Below, one piece after another: positions 33,215 through 42,145 of a DNA stretch of 64,000 nt. The notes beneath the pieces are model-generated. The model saw nothing but the letters and a program-made list of their open reading frames with translations. It was not told the origin of the DNA and did not search any database. The translations under genes were made by a program, and so were the position numbers. Numbering within the stretch: position 1 is the first letter of the stretch; each line of letters starts with the position of its first letter. The stretch comes from Clostridiales bacterium PH28_bin88 (GTDB lineage Bacteria > Bacillota > PH28-bin88), in the NCBI GenBank assembly GCA_000987045.1, contig LAKY01000001.1, forward strand, positions 30,520 to 94,519, written 5' to 3'.

Positions 33215-33558
33215 ACTATAACACCATCTCGTTGTACTTCCGAAAAAATTGGCGTTAAACTTAAAATTCCGCTTTCCCACGAAGGAGCGTCTACGACTAC
33301 TACGCTTAAATTTGTAGCGTACTTATAATTAACTTCAAAAATTATGTCATAGATGGCATTCCGGTCTTTATGCGTCAAAACCTCTTCGGTAATGACCATT
33401 AAATCAAGGTCTGATTCTTCAGTTGCTTCGCCTCTGGCCACAGAGCCGAAAATAATTAGCTGCCGAACTGGAAATTGCTTTTCGATCATCCTTTTGGCCT
33501 CAATAATAGCACTTCTTTGTTCACTTGAAATTCCAATATCTTTTAACCTTTGTCTCAT
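33211..33558 (-). CDS. MNT nucleotidyltransferase antitoxin
   Basis: A 115-aa minimal nucleotidyltransferase. LIIFGSVARGEATEESDLDLMV has the GSxARG and DxD catalytic residues. Such proteins can AMPylate and silence their HEPN partner, here the downstream gene. The ATG at 33558 has GGAAAGG upstream. The module sits between the intact tadV/TadE-like genes and their degenerate copies. Confidence 0.82.
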   Translation of the reverse strand: MRQRLKDIGISSEQRSAIIEAKRMIEKQFPVRQLIIFGSVARGEATEESDLDLMVITEEVLTHKDRNAIYDIIFEVNYKYATNLSVVVVDAPSWESGILSLTPIFSEVQRDGVIV

Positions 33559-33661
33559 GCCACACCTTTCCTCTCTCGCCCTGCTTCTCCTTCTCAGCCA
33601 AAACAAACACTTCTAGTTTCAGTTATATTTTACCATAATGTTATTAGTTTTAAAGCCCGAT

Positions 33662-34081
33662 TCACTTTTGAAAATTAAAGCTCACGGAACTGCCCTCCGC
33701 CGCCATTACCCGCGGCGTGTCCACCGGGTACAGGAGGAAACTGCTGAAAACATAATTACGGTAGGTATAACGGTAACGGATGGCCAGGCTGACGGTGCCG
33801 CCGTAATCCACTACCGCCGGAGTGCCGCTGATCTCCACCCGGCCGGTGTCAAACCCCCACCCGGCCAGTTCCTCCAGCGCCTTCCGCTCCAGGGACGGGG
33901 TGAGGCCGCCGGCCACCTCCATCCCCAGCAGGGTCTGCCGGTGCACCCTAGTCAGGTTGGAATACTGGTAGGCCGTGAAAATGGGGGGTAAAAGATTGAG
34001 TACCACCAGCATCAGGAGCATCACCACACCGGCAAAGGCGATGGCCTCGCCCCCTCCCTGCCGATTCCGCATAAAATTCAT
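33662..34081 (-). CDS. TadE/DUF4320-like pilus protein
   Basis: A 139-aa protein with a transmembrane helix at about 14-36 (AIAFAGVVMLLMLVVLNLLPPI) and a soluble C-terminal domain (VSLAIRYRYTYRNYVF). This is the layout of TadE/DUF4320-type minor pseudopilins of Tad systems in Firmicutes. It lies directly after tadV. A truncated copy of its C-terminal half is at 31916. Confidence 0.7.
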   Translation of the reverse strand: MNFMRNRQGGGEAIAFAGVVMLLMLVVLNLLPPIFTAYQYSNLTRVHRQTLLGMEVAGGLTPSLERKALEELAGWGFDTGRVEISGTPAVVDYGGTVSLAIRYRYTYRNYVFSSFLLYPVDTPRVMAAEGSSVSFNFQK

Positions 34082-34090
34082 CAAAAAACC

Positions 34091-34495
34091 TCACCTCCTC
34101 CAGTGAACCAGCAGCACCCCGGCCAGGATAGCCAGGGCGTAAGGAACACTGGGCTTACTGGTTCTCTCTTTCAGCATGCAGAAAAGAAAAAGCGGCAAGG
34201 CCGCCAGGAGGCTGGCATAAAACACGGCCAGCCCGTACAGTGGCCCGCCGGCTAAGGCCAGGCCCAAAAGCACCTTCAAATCCCCGCCGCCAAAGACCTT
34301 GTAGCGATACAAAAACTCGGCAAGGGCACCCCCGACGATGAGGGTGCCCCCGGTAACCAGGAAACCGTGCTCCACTAAGGAAAAGAAAATCCCGGCCAGG
34401 ACCAGCGGCAGCGTGATCCAGTCCGGGACCTCCCGTGTCTTTACATCAAACCAGGCCGCCAGAGTCGCGGCCAGTATTCCCACCGTCTCCATCAC
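34091..34495 (-). CDS. tadV: TadV/CpaA-type prepilin peptidase
   Basis: A 134-aa aspartic membrane protease that cleaves prepilins of the Tad pilus. The two active-site regions are AAWFDVKTREVPDWITLP (first Asp) and YKVFGGGDLK (the GxGD motif). About four transmembrane helices are visible. It sits between flp and the TadE-like gene. A broken copy is present at 32190. Confidence 0.85.
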   Translation of the reverse strand: MMETVGILAATLAAWFDVKTREVPDWITLPLVLAGIFFSLVEHGFLVTGGTLIVGGALAEFLYRYKVFGGGDLKVLLGLALAGGPLYGLAVFYASLLAALPLFLFCMLKERTSKPSVPYALAILAGVLLVHWRR

Positions 34496-34497
34496 TG

Positions 34498-34719
34498 TTA
34501 GGGTTTCACCTGGCTGTTAAGGTTCGTGCTCAGAGAGGTAAAGACGTTACCAATGGCCGCACCGATATCCCGCAGGTACGGGAACAGGGCCAGGGCGATA
34601 AAGGCGATGATGGCCACCGTCTCGATGGAGGGAGTGCCTTTCCTGTCCCGCAGGAAACGTGCCACGCGCGGGGAAGCTGAAGCCAGGTAGGGGAACGCAT
34701 AACGGACCAGTGAAAACAT
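34498..34719 (-). CDS. flp: Flp-family pilin
   Basis: A 73-aa protein. After a basic start and RDRKGTPSIETVAIIAFIALALFPYLRDIG, a single hydrophobic helix with a glutamate five residues after the likely cleavage glycine (G-TPSIE) is the Flp/type IVb pilin pattern. It would be processed by TadV and assembled by TadA. GAGGAGG precedes the ATG. The IS110-family element lies just upstream, so it is separated from the tadABC genes. Confidence 0.75.
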   Translation of the reverse strand: MFSLVRYAFPYLASASPRVARFLRDRKGTPSIETVAIIAFIALALFPYLRDIGAAIGNVFTSLSTNLNSQVKP

Positions 34720-34739
34720 GGGTGTTTCCTCCTCGTATA

Positions 34740-35190
34740 GAATTAAATTGTAGCCCCAAAAGCTCTTTGAAACCTTGATACAGTTAGGTTCTAGGCGTCA
34801 AGGGATACAGTAAAATTTCTAGTTCCTTACCCTGGATTTATTGGTGTGGGGGAGGTGTCTTCTTCCTCCGCCCCCTCACCGCCGGGCCTGTGGATATGTG
34901 GGCAACGCGTATGCATTGTCCAAGCGGTTGTGGACCCTGTGGGCAACCCCCTCGCGAGAGGGAGTGATCCATGGTGTCCCCAAGTACGCTTCCAAGCATT
35001 ACAGTCTTTACAGGGTTACGGGTTTCCTGCATGATAGTCCTTGGACATAGGGGAAGCACGCCTCCTCCTTGTTGCACTTCGGTGACTTCTTTTGAAGATT
35101 GTGCCCCCTCGCCTGGCCGGTACTTCTAACGCGCAGTTTGTTTCTTTGAATTCTAATTGGTGCGAGGGTGTTGATCTGGCCAGGTTGCAG
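34740..35190 (+). ncRNA. candidate bridge-RNA region of the IS110-family element
   Basis: This non-coding stretch upstream of the transposase contains several potential stem-loops: GTGGGGGAGG with CCTCCGCCCCC (about 34846-34877), and CCCTC-GCGA-GAGGG (34948-34961). It also has a direct repeat TGTGGGCAAC (about 34897 and 34938). IS110-group elements are known to express a structured guide RNA from the long non-coding end before the gene. The RNA ends and guide loops are not determined here. Confidence 0.35.
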
Positions 35191-35231
35191 GGACCCTTAT
35201 GACCTGTAAGTACAACTTTTTTAAGGTGGTG

Positions 35232-36671
35232 ATGGACTTGTCAAAACGCTTGTTCGCCGGCATTGATGTAAGCCTGAAGGAAAACCAGTTGTTCTGCATG
35301 GATGGTGACGGCCATCCAGTGGGCAAGACCCGGAAGTTTGATAATAATCTTCCCGGCACCGCCCAGATGGTGGAATACCTGACCGGGCTGATGGAAGGCT
35401 CCGAATTTGACACGCTTTCTATCGGCATGGAGGCCACCGCCCTTTACTGGTTTCCACTGTTTCAGACCCTCCGGACTGACCCGCGTCTTAATGCTCTGCA
35501 AGCACATATCCTGGCTATGAACCCCAAGATGGTTCAAGGGATTCGCAAGACCTATGCTGATGTGGACAAAACAGACCCCATTGACGCTTCGTTGATCGCC
35601 GACCGGCTCCGCTTTGGCCGCTTACCCGAACAGCGCATCCCGGATGAGGATTTGCTGGCTCTGCAAAGGCTGACCCGTTTCCGCTATCACCTGGTGCAGC
35701 ATGCCTCGCAGTTGAAGAACTATCTGCAGTCCATGCTCTTTCTGACCTTCAGTGAATGGATACGGACCAGGCCTTTTTCAGACCTGTTCGGGGCCACTTC
35801 TTCCCGCCTGCTGAAGCTGTTTACGTCGGCCCAGGACATGCAGGCTTTATCCCTGGATGAGTTAAAGGCCTATCTTACGGAGTTCAGCCGCAATCACTTC
35901 TCTGATGTGGAAGATAAGGCTAAAACCGTCTCCCATGCTGCCCAGGATTCATTTGCCATTCCAAAAGCCCTGGCCCAGGAGGTTCACTTCATGGTCAAAC
36001 AGACCCTGCAGGAACTGGATCTCTTGGCCAAGCATTTAAAGCGATTGGACAAGCGTATTACAAAACACCTGGCCAAAATCACGCAGCCTTTGACTTCTAT
36101 CCGGGGTATCGGACCAGTACTGGCGGCTGGTATCATTGCCGAAATTGGCGATATTTCTCGTTTCCCTGGCCAGGCTCAACTCGCCAAGTTTGCCGGGCTC
36201 ACCTGGAGGAAGCACCAGTCCGGCGGCTTTAACGGGGATATTACCCCCATGACCAAAACCGGTAATCCGTACTTGCGTTACTACCTGATCCAGGCGGCTC
36301 AGTCTATGGTGCAGCATAATCAGGAATACCGTGAGTACTATACCCGGAAGTTCAAAGAAACTCCTCGCCATCCCCAAAAACGAGCGCTGTCGCTCACAGC
36401 ACGCAAGCTGGTGCGCCTGGTTTACGCCATGCTGTCCAAAGGTCAGCTCTATCAAACTCCGGACATCAAGGCTACCCAGCCAACCAACCAGGAGGTGAGT
36501 TCCCTACCCCTTGCTTCTTCCGTGCCTACCCAGACAACGGAGGCTAAGAGTCACGGCATAGCAGCCACCCGGGGCAAAACAAAAGTGAAGGCCAGACGGT
36601 TGCCGCACGCCCCAAAGAACTCTGCTAAGCCGCAGGAACATGCACGGGGTCATTCAGCAGTCAACACGTAA
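35232..36671 (+). CDS. IS110-family transposase (DEDD)
   Basis: A protein of about 479 aa. The N-terminal DEDD RuvC-like domain opens LFAGIDVSLKENQLFC and includes ADVDKTDPIDASLIADRLR. The C-terminal Tnp_IS116/IS110 domain contains LTSIRGIGPVLAAGIIAEIG, FAGLTWRKHQSGGF and TKTGNPYLRYYLI. It recombines DNA guided by a bridge RNA. ATG 35232 or 35199 are possible starts; AAGGTGG lies just before 35232. It is the only confident plus-strand gene and interrupts the Tad cluster between tadC and flp. Element ends lie in 34720-35231 and 36672-36894 but are not resolved. Confidence 0.88.
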   Translation: MDLSKRLFAGIDVSLKENQLFCMDGDGHPVGKTRKFDNNLPGTAQMVEYLTGLMEGSEFDTLSIGMEATALYWFPLFQTLRTDPRLNALQAHILAMNPKMVQGIRKTYADVDKTDPIDASLIADRLRFGRLPEQRIPDEDLLALQRLTRFRYHLVQHASQLKNYLQSMLFLTFSEWIRTRPFSDLFGATSSRLLKLFTSAQDMQALSLDELKAYLTEFSRNHFSDVEDKAKTVSHAAQDSFAIPKALAQEVHFMVKQTLQELDLLAKHLKRLDKRITKHLAKITQPLTSIRGIGPVLAAGIIAEIGDISRFPGQAQLAKFAGLTWRKHQSGGFNGDITPMTKTGNPYLRYYLIQAAQSMVQHNQEYREYYTRKFKETPRHPQKRALSLTARKLVRLVYAMLSKGQLYQTPDIKATQPTNQEVSSLPLASSVPTQTTEAKSHGIAATRGKTKVKARRLPHAPKNSAKPQEHARGHSAVNT

Positions 36672-36894
36672 GGTCTTCACTTACCCCCACTCTATCAAAG
36701 ACCGGGGGTGTCGTCAAGGCCCTTACTTGAACGCTGTAACAACTCCCATCTCTTCCTATTGCTTACATTACGCATAATCTTTGTAGGCTTGTTTTGCTAT
36801 ACCCTTTTTCAAAGAACCGGTGATCCCTAACGCTACAACTTGTTGAATTTTTTTCGTAAAACTACTTGACTTTCACCGCAGTCTTCTTATAGAC

Positions 36895-37737
36895 TTAAAA
36901 TTGCCCGAAGCTACTGGTAAACTGGATTAACAACGGCATCACCACCAGGATCATGATATTGGCCACCACCATCACGCTCACCAGGGGCAGGAAGTTGGCC
37001 CGGTTCCGGGCGCCTTTGTCCTCCTCGGCCTGCTGCCTCGCTTTCAGCAGTTCGGATTGCCGGGCCAGGAGGGTTTTCACCCGCCCGGTAATCTCGCTTT
37101 GCTTCAGGGCCAGGACTAAATGATCCACCTCCTCCAGGCCGGTTCTTTGGGCAAAGGCGTCCAGGGCACGGGGCAAGTCCAGGGTGAGGGCATAACGGGC
37201 GGCCAGCAGCATCACCTCCTCTCTTAAAGGGCCGAAGAGCCTGTCCGGCAACGCGGCCAACGTCTCCCGCATCCCGGCCCCGCCGGCCAGGGCGCGGCGA
37301 AGAAAGTCCAGCATGTCCGGCAAGGCCCGCAGGATCTCCTCTTTCCTTTTCCTGGCCGCCAGGTAAAGCAGGCCGTCCGGGAGCATGAAGCCGGCAAGGC
37401 CAAAGGCCAGGAAGGGTAAACCACCTCCGCCCAGGCGCAGGCCCACCAGGACGCCCAGTATCAGCTTGGCCGCGTAGAAGTGGGCCGGGCTTTCGCCGAT
37501 AAACCTTGGGTGCCCGGCTTGGGCCAGCCGGTCCAGTAGAGAGTGCCGCCCGTACCAGCCTAACAACCGCCCCGCCACTGCCAGCAGCAGGCTCTCCTGC
37601 TTCCGTTCCCTGTCTGTCACACTGGCGACCAAACGCCGAATCCGCCGCCTTTCCCTAACCAGTTCCCACAAGGCATCAATAGCAATGGCCAGGGTGACTA
37701 CCAGAACTAATAAAAGCCAGACGCGCAGGTCCATCAT
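36895..37737 (-). CDS. tadC: Tad pilus inner-membrane protein TadC
   Basis: A 280-aa GspF-type platform protein: an N-terminal transmembrane helix, hydrophobic segments around 90-125, the soluble helical domain (LPDMLDFLRRALAGGAGMRETLAAL and VDHLVLALKQSEITGRV), and a C-terminal helix pair. It pairs with TadB, to whose stop it is coupled by ATGA. IS110 lies immediately downstream, which may separate it from the pilin genes. Confidence 0.85.
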   Translation of the reverse strand: MMDLRVWLLLVLVVTLAIAIDALWELVRERRRIRRLVASVTDRERKQESLLLAVAGRLLGWYGRHSLLDRLAQAGHPRFIGESPAHFYAAKLILGVLVGLRLGGGGLPFLAFGLAGFMLPDGLLYLAARKRKEEILRALPDMLDFLRRALAGGAGMRETLAALPDRLFGPLREEVMLLAARYALTLDLPRALDAFAQRTGLEEVDHLVLALKQSEITGRVKTLLARQSELLKARQQAEEDKGARNRANFLPLVSVMVVANIMILVVMPLLIQFTSSFGQF

Positions 37738-38666
37738 CCATCTCCCTCCCGGGTCACCATCATTTTGATAAAATACCCGGCGGCGATAAAAATACCAGCC
37801 ATCAGACTTACAGCCATTTTGCCGCGCGGGTCCACCACCAGGAAACCCACCAATTCCGGCTGAGTGCGGATCATGGTCACCAGCACCATCACATAGACCC
37901 CTACCAGGACCAGGAAAACCGTGATGGTGCTGTCCAGATCGGCGCCGCGCTCGGTGGCCTTGATTTCCCGCTGGTAGACCTGGTTGACATACTCGGTGAC
38001 ACTGGCCTGGAAATCCCCGCCGCGCTCGATAAAGAAGCGCAGGTCATCCCAGAAGCGGCGCAGGATGGCGTCCGGCAGGCGGTGTTTCACTCCTTCCACG
38101 CAGGCCGGCAAGGGGAGGCCTCCCTTGTAAGCCGTAACAAACCAGCGGGCCTCGCGACGTAATGGATCCCTCAACCGGGGAATGGCTTCCTCCAGGGCCA
38201 CCAGCGGGTCGCCGTACACCCCGTAGAGGTTGCCCACCGTCAACAGGAAGGGCGCTACCTGGCGGCGGAGCTTCCGCTTGCGATGGCTGTAAGCCACCTC
38301 CAGGGCCTGGTAGGGGAGTACCATCCCCACCCCGCCCAGCAGTGCGGCGGCAACAGGGTTGCGCAAGATGACCAGCGCCGGCACGGCCAGAAGAATTCCA
38401 AAAAACAAAGAAGCGGCTATAAAAGCCGCCATACTTAAAGGTTCCCCTCCAGGGCTAAAGCTTGCGGCAGCCAGCAGCCGGCGGAGCTTTTCTCCCCAGG
38501 TACGGGAACGCTCGCTTTGCTCCAGTACCATTAGCAGCCGGTGGTCCAGGGCACCCCTCAAGTGGGACAAGCTGAAAGACCGGCGCCAGGGAAGCGCCAG
38601 GGCGGTAGCAAATACCGCAAACCACGCCACCACCGCCAGGATTAATAAGATAACAGTCGGGTTCAT
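37734..38666 (-). CDS. tadB: Tad pilus inner-membrane protein TadB
   Basis: A 310-aa GspF-family membrane protein with helices at about 4-27, 85-125, 252-275 and 283-305, and a soluble domain (VGNLYGVYGDPLVALEEAIPRLRDPLRREARWF). Together with TadC it forms the assembly platform on which the TadA ATPase acts. It is coupled to tadA (ATGA) and to tadC. Confidence 0.85.
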   Translation of the reverse strand: MNPTVILLILAVVAWFAVFATALALPWRRSFSLSHLRGALDHRLLMVLEQSERSRTWGEKLRRLLAAASFSPGGEPLSMAAFIAASLFFGILLAVPALVILRNPVAAALLGGVGMVLPYQALEVAYSHRKRKLRRQVAPFLLTVGNLYGVYGDPLVALEEAIPRLRDPLRREARWFVTAYKGGLPLPACVEGVKHRLPDAILRRFWDDLRFFIERGGDFQASVTEYVNQVYQREIKATERGADLDSTITVFLVLVGVYVMVLVTMIRTQPELVGFLVVDPRGKMAVSLMAGIFIAAGYFIKMMVTREGDG

Positions 38667-39964
38667 TGGACAACCACCCCCCGCCGCCAGAAGAGTTTCC
38701 TTGCTGCGTCGCTCAAGGGATGCCGGACATAAACCAGGTTGCCGGCGGCATCCCTTTCCGTCTCGAAGACGGGTTCCAACAGCACTTCCTGGCGCTGGTG
38801 GTCGTACCCGGCCACGAAGGCGATGTCCGTAATGCGGTAGTTCTCCATGTAGACGATGAGGTTAATGGCCTGGGCGATGAGAAGCTTTAAGTGTTCGTAC
38901 TTCAAGGGGGTGTTAGCATAGAGCATCATCACGGCGATCTGGTCCACGGCGTTGTAAAGGTCGTTGGCATGTACCGTAACTATTCCGCCGTCGTGCCCGG
39001 TACCGAAGGCCCGGATCAAGGCAAAGGCCTCCTTGCCTCTGAATTCACCCAGTAGCATCCGTCTCATGGCCATCCGCAGGCCGTTTCGCACCAGGTCGTC
39101 CAGGGTGATCTCCACGTCGTCCTCCCCGGCCTTTTTCTTGGCCTCCAGGGCCACCTGGTTTTGGTGGGGGATGCGCAGTTCCTCCTCTTCCTCCATGACC
39201 ACGATTCTCTCGTCGTCCGGGATGAAGTGGGAGGCCAGGAAGCGCATCAGGGTGGTCTTGCCACTACCGGTGGGACCGGCGATGAGGGTGTTGAGCCGCG
39301 CCCGCAGGGCCAGGGCCAGGAACTCCTCGATTTCCGGGGTAAAGGTCCCGCTGCGCCGGAAATCCTCGGCGGTAAAGTCGGCCACAATATGTTTACGGAT
39401 ACACAGGTACGGTGTTTTGGCCGCTGGAGGGATGCCGGCGTTGATACGCAGGTGGTTTCTTACGTCCCGGGTGTCCACCAGGCACTCGGCCTGGGTGATG
39501 CGCCGGCCCACCTTGGCCAGCACGGCCCGGATGTACTGCTCCAGGTGCTTCTCATCCCGGAAGCGGATTTCCGGGCAGAAGATATCCTGGTTGTTAACCC
39601 GTTTGTATACGTTTTGCGGGCCGTTGACGAAGATGTCGGTCACTTTTGGATCGTCGATGAGGTCCTGCAGGGGGCCGTACCGGAGGATATGGTCCACGAT
39701 ACCCTTGATTGTTCCCTGGTACCCGCCCTGCATGGCGTACCCCCGCTCAGCGATAATCCGCGCAGCCAGACGCTCCAGGACCACCGGTTCCTTGGTTCCC
39801 AGGCTTACGGCCTGCACCACGTCGGAGTACTCCTGGAGGATTTCCTGGATAACCAGGAATAAGATGTCCTCGGTATGCCTGTTTTGCGGCTGGGCCTTCT
39901 CCTGCTCCCCTACCGCTATGCTTTGCCGGCGGTGGATTTCTTCCGTCAGGCTTATTATGCTCAC
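38663..39964 (-). CDS. tadA: Tad/CpaF secretion ATPase TadA
   Basis: A 433-aa hexameric ATPase powering Tad pilus assembly. Walker A GPTGSGKTT is in the second half, EEEEELRIPHQ is the acidic Asp/Glu box, and GTGHDGGIVTVHAN with conserved histidines follows. The N-terminal region DIFVNGPQNVYKRV is typical of CpaF. The GTG start overlaps the tadZ stop (GTGA) and has GGGGGAA upstream. The neighbours tadZ, tadB and tadC make the assignment firm. Confidence 0.92.
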   Translation of the reverse strand: MSIISLTEEIHRRQSIAVGEQEKAQPQNRHTEDILFLVIQEILQEYSDVVQAVSLGTKEPVVLERLAARIIAERGYAMQGGYQGTIKGIVDHILRYGPLQDLIDDPKVTDIFVNGPQNVYKRVNNQDIFCPEIRFRDEKHLEQYIRAVLAKVGRRITQAECLVDTRDVRNHLRINAGIPPAAKTPYLCIRKHIVADFTAEDFRRSGTFTPEIEEFLALALRARLNTLIAGPTGSGKTTLMRFLASHFIPDDERIVVMEEEEELRIPHQNQVALEAKKKAGEDDVEITLDDLVRNGLRMAMRRMLLGEFRGKEAFALIRAFGTGHDGGIVTVHANDLYNAVDQIAVMMLYANTPLKYEHLKLLIAQAINLIVYMENYRITDIAFVAGYDHQRQEVLLEPVFETERDAAGNLVYVRHPLSDAARKLFWRRGVVVQ

Positions 39965-40764
39965 CAGCTCATTCCCCCTCCCTCCCCTGGACCCTGAAGA
40001 GGTACGCTTACTAACACCACTAGAAGCCCCTCCCGGCGGTCTACGGGCGGCAGGTTCTCCCCGGTCCAGGTGGCCCAGTCCCGGTAATACGGCACTTGTC
40101 CTGCCACCGCACGCCCTAGGACCTGCTCGACGGTGGCTACCGGTAGCGTTACACTACCTGCCATATGGTTGGCCACTACCCTGATTTTTGACTTGTCCAG
40201 GCGCAGGCCCTGTTCTAACAGGGTAAGGTAACGGCCCACGTGCCGCACCTGGTTTTCCGCCGGCGCCACGGGGATGATAACCAGGTCCGCTGCGTCCAGG
40301 GCGGCCAGAGTAGCTTCCAGGACCAGCGTTTGGTTGGTGTCCAAAATTACCACGTCGTAGGCTTTTGCCATGGCGCCAGCCAGGGCTAACAACTCGCTCC
40401 GTCCCAGGCTTTCCGCCCTTACAGGGTCCGTCAGTCCGGCCAGAAGGTGCACCCCTGATGGTTGCAGCCGGGTGAGATTCTGCGCTGTCTTTCCCGGGTC
40501 GAAGTCCCCCCGCAAGACTTCCTCGCTCACCTGGTCCAGATTATATCCCCTGCCGGGCAGGTCCGGTGTCAGCACGTCAAAATCCGCGCAGGCCACGCTT
40601 CTCCCGCTTCTCGTCAGGGCGGCTGCGACGGCCGCAGCCAATGTGGTCTTCCCCGCAGTTTTTGGGGACCAAAAAGTGATTACTTTCGGTATATCCCCGT
40701 GGCTTTCCACCGAAGCTGGTTTCTTCCCGCGGAAAGGGGCGATGGGTAACTTGCTTTTCACCAT
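39961..40764 (-). CDS. tadZ: TadZ/CpaE-like ParA-family ATPase
   Basis: A 267-aa P-loop ATPase of the MinD/ParA class. The Walker A-like SPKTAGKTTLAAAVA is at about 33-47, DFDVLTPDLPGRGYNLDQV carries the switch aspartate, and VVILDTNQT is Walker B. In Tad systems it fixes the pilus machine at a cell site. It lacks the N-terminal receiver domain seen in the CpaE-like protein at 11094. ATG start with GGAGG upstream; it overlaps cpaB by 7 bp. Confidence 0.82.
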   Translation of the reverse strand: MVKSKLPIAPFRGKKPASVESHGDIPKVITFWSPKTAGKTTLAAAVAAALTRSGRSVACADFDVLTPDLPGRGYNLDQVSEEVLRGDFDPGKTAQNLTRLQPSGVHLLAGLTDPVRAESLGRSELLALAGAMAKAYDVVILDTNQTLVLEATLAALDAADLVIIPVAPAENQVRHVGRYLTLLEQGLRLDKSKIRVVANHMAGSVTLPVATVEQVLGRAVAGQVPYYRDWATWTGENLPPVDRREGLLVVLVSVPLQGPGEGGGMSW

Positions 40765-41444
40765 TGAACATCACCTCCATTCACGACCACAGCCGGTACA
40801 TCTGTGACCGGCTGGCTGTCAGGTAAATAGCGGGCCAGGGCGATGGTGCCGGTGTTAGCGGCAGCGTTTAGGAGGTTGGCCTGGGCCGCTGTCACCAACA
40901 CCTCTGCCACAGCCGGAACAGCCGCTGAACCCATAACCTTGTCTTCCTTGCCGGCTAAGGCCTGCCCTTTCTGGTTCAAGATATCCACTACCGTGATACC
41001 GGAGAGGATCACCCGGCTCTCCCCGCTGCCGTGGCTGGCCTTATCTTCGGAGAATAATAAAACATCCACCCGGTCTCCTGGCTGTATGCCTCCCACAGCC
41101 TTCAGGCTAACGGGGATGGAAAAAACCCGGTGGTCGGGTACGGGTAGAGCAATTGGGTTGTCCTTAACCATGGGCGAGAGAAGGAATTCCCCTGTCCAGA
41201 GTTTCTGTCCCGCTACTTTACCTTGCGGGATTGCCTGCAGCGCTTCTGCTGGCACCGTCTCGGCCGGGATGTCCTTTACAGCCAGGTTTTGGGAGGTAAG
41301 GGGGGTGTTTGGCTCGATGTCCCTGGTAACCATCACCACGGGACGGTACACGGTTTGCTTTTCGCCAGTAGAAACCACCAGAAGAAAACTTACCGCCATG
41401 GCCGCCGCAAGGGAGACGGCCAGGCGGATGTACCGGTTACGCAT
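40758..41444 (-). CDS. cpaB: CpaB/RcpC-like pilus assembly protein
   Basis: A 228-aa exported protein with a signal/TM segment at about 8-25 and a SAF domain (VTRDIEPNTPLTSQNLAVKDIPAETVP). VFSIPVSLKAVGGIQPGDRVDVLLF is the hallmark CpaB/RcpC region. It is thought to help stabilise the pilus at the cell envelope. First gene of the Tad operon; GGAGG precedes the ATG, and a terminator of the CBASS operon lies just upstream. Confidence 0.85.
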   Translation of the reverse strand: MRNRYIRLAVSLAAAMAVSFLLVVSTGEKQTVYRPVVMVTRDIEPNTPLTSQNLAVKDIPAETVPAEALQAIPQGKVAGQKLWTGEFLLSPMVKDNPIALPVPDHRVFSIPVSLKAVGGIQPGDRVDVLLFSEDKASHGSGESRVILSGITVVDILNQKGQALAGKEDKVMGSAAVPAVAEVLVTAAQANLLNAAANTGTIALARYLPDSQPVTDVPAVVVNGGDVQW

Positions 41445-41472
41445 GGCTAAGCACCTCCAGGTATTATTTGGG

Positions 41473-41508
41473 CTTAATAAAAGAGCCCTTCACCTAATTG
41501 GTGAAGGG
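41473..41508 (-). terminator. terminator of the CBASS operon
   Basis: On the minus strand CCCTTCACC-AATTA-GGTGAAGGG (9-bp stem) is followed by CTCTTTTATT. It lies about 100 bp past the cap3 stop and before cpaB, so the defence and pilus operons are separate. Confidence 0.8.
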
Positions 41509-41605
41509 TGCTGGACCTACAGAAGTTTAATTCTTATCAGTTGTTATTCAAGCTCGTGGTGGAACTGCTACTCTTTTGAGTGCTATGATCCCTAACTGGT
41601 ATTAC

Positions 41606-42145
41606 CTATGGGTGAAATTGAACCGCCTCTGTCCAGCTTGGGGTACCACCGAACTGGACCAACATCCTACTTGGCTTACCAAATTGGTCATATCGATAAG
41701 CGTTGGCAGTATCCATGTCCCGCGAAAAAATAACGGAAACGAGGTAGGGAACCAGACAGGCTCTTACCCGCAAAAGCCTTTGAACGGCGTTATGGTCATC
41801 ACCGCTTAGAGACAAATCGCCGTTGAGGTGAACATGCCAATCACCAACATAATAAAGTTGCCCGTTTGAAGCACTCTGCAACCGAAATGCAAATTCCGTC
41901 GTAAAGGCTCCGTCGATGCGCACTGAATAGGGGCGTCGTATGCCACGTGGACCCGGTCCCGAGGCATGAGTTATTACAATCCGGTCGCCCTCGATGTAAC
42001 CTACCAGAGCCCCACCCGTTTCAACCTTTTGCCAGTCATTGATCTCTTTATGAATAAAAGCTATGGGTATGTCGGTGAAATGTAAGCGGCTAGGCACGAC
42101 AACGCAGGCAACGGGGGTGTGGGGGTACTGCAAATGTCTCGACAC
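41606..42145 (-). CDS. cap3: Cap3-type JAB/MPN isopeptidase of CBASS
   Basis: A 179-aa metalloprotease. E in KVETGGALVGY and the perfect JAMM motif HxHx7SxxD in DWHVHLNGDLSLSGDD supply the zinc site. In type II CBASS, Cap3 removes Cap2-attached targets from the CD-NTase. The GTG at 42145 with GGGGAGGTGG upstream is preferred, and overlaps the cap2 end by 56 bp. It is the last gene before a terminator. Confidence 0.85.
   Translation of the reverse strand: MSRHLQYPHTPVACVVVPSRLHFTDIPIAFIHKEINDWQKVETGGALVGYIEGDRIVITHASGPGPRGIRRPYSVRIDGAFTTEFAFRLQSASNGQLYYVGDWHVHLNGDLSLSGDDHNAVQRLLRVRACLVPYLVSVIFSRDMDTANAYRYDQFGKPSRMLVQFGGTPSWTEAVQFHP

Noticed and set aside
38964-40184. A 406-codon plus-strand open frame
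   Set aside because: Lies opposite tadA and the end of tadZ; serine/arginine-rich composition typical of antisense reading of a GC-rich gene.
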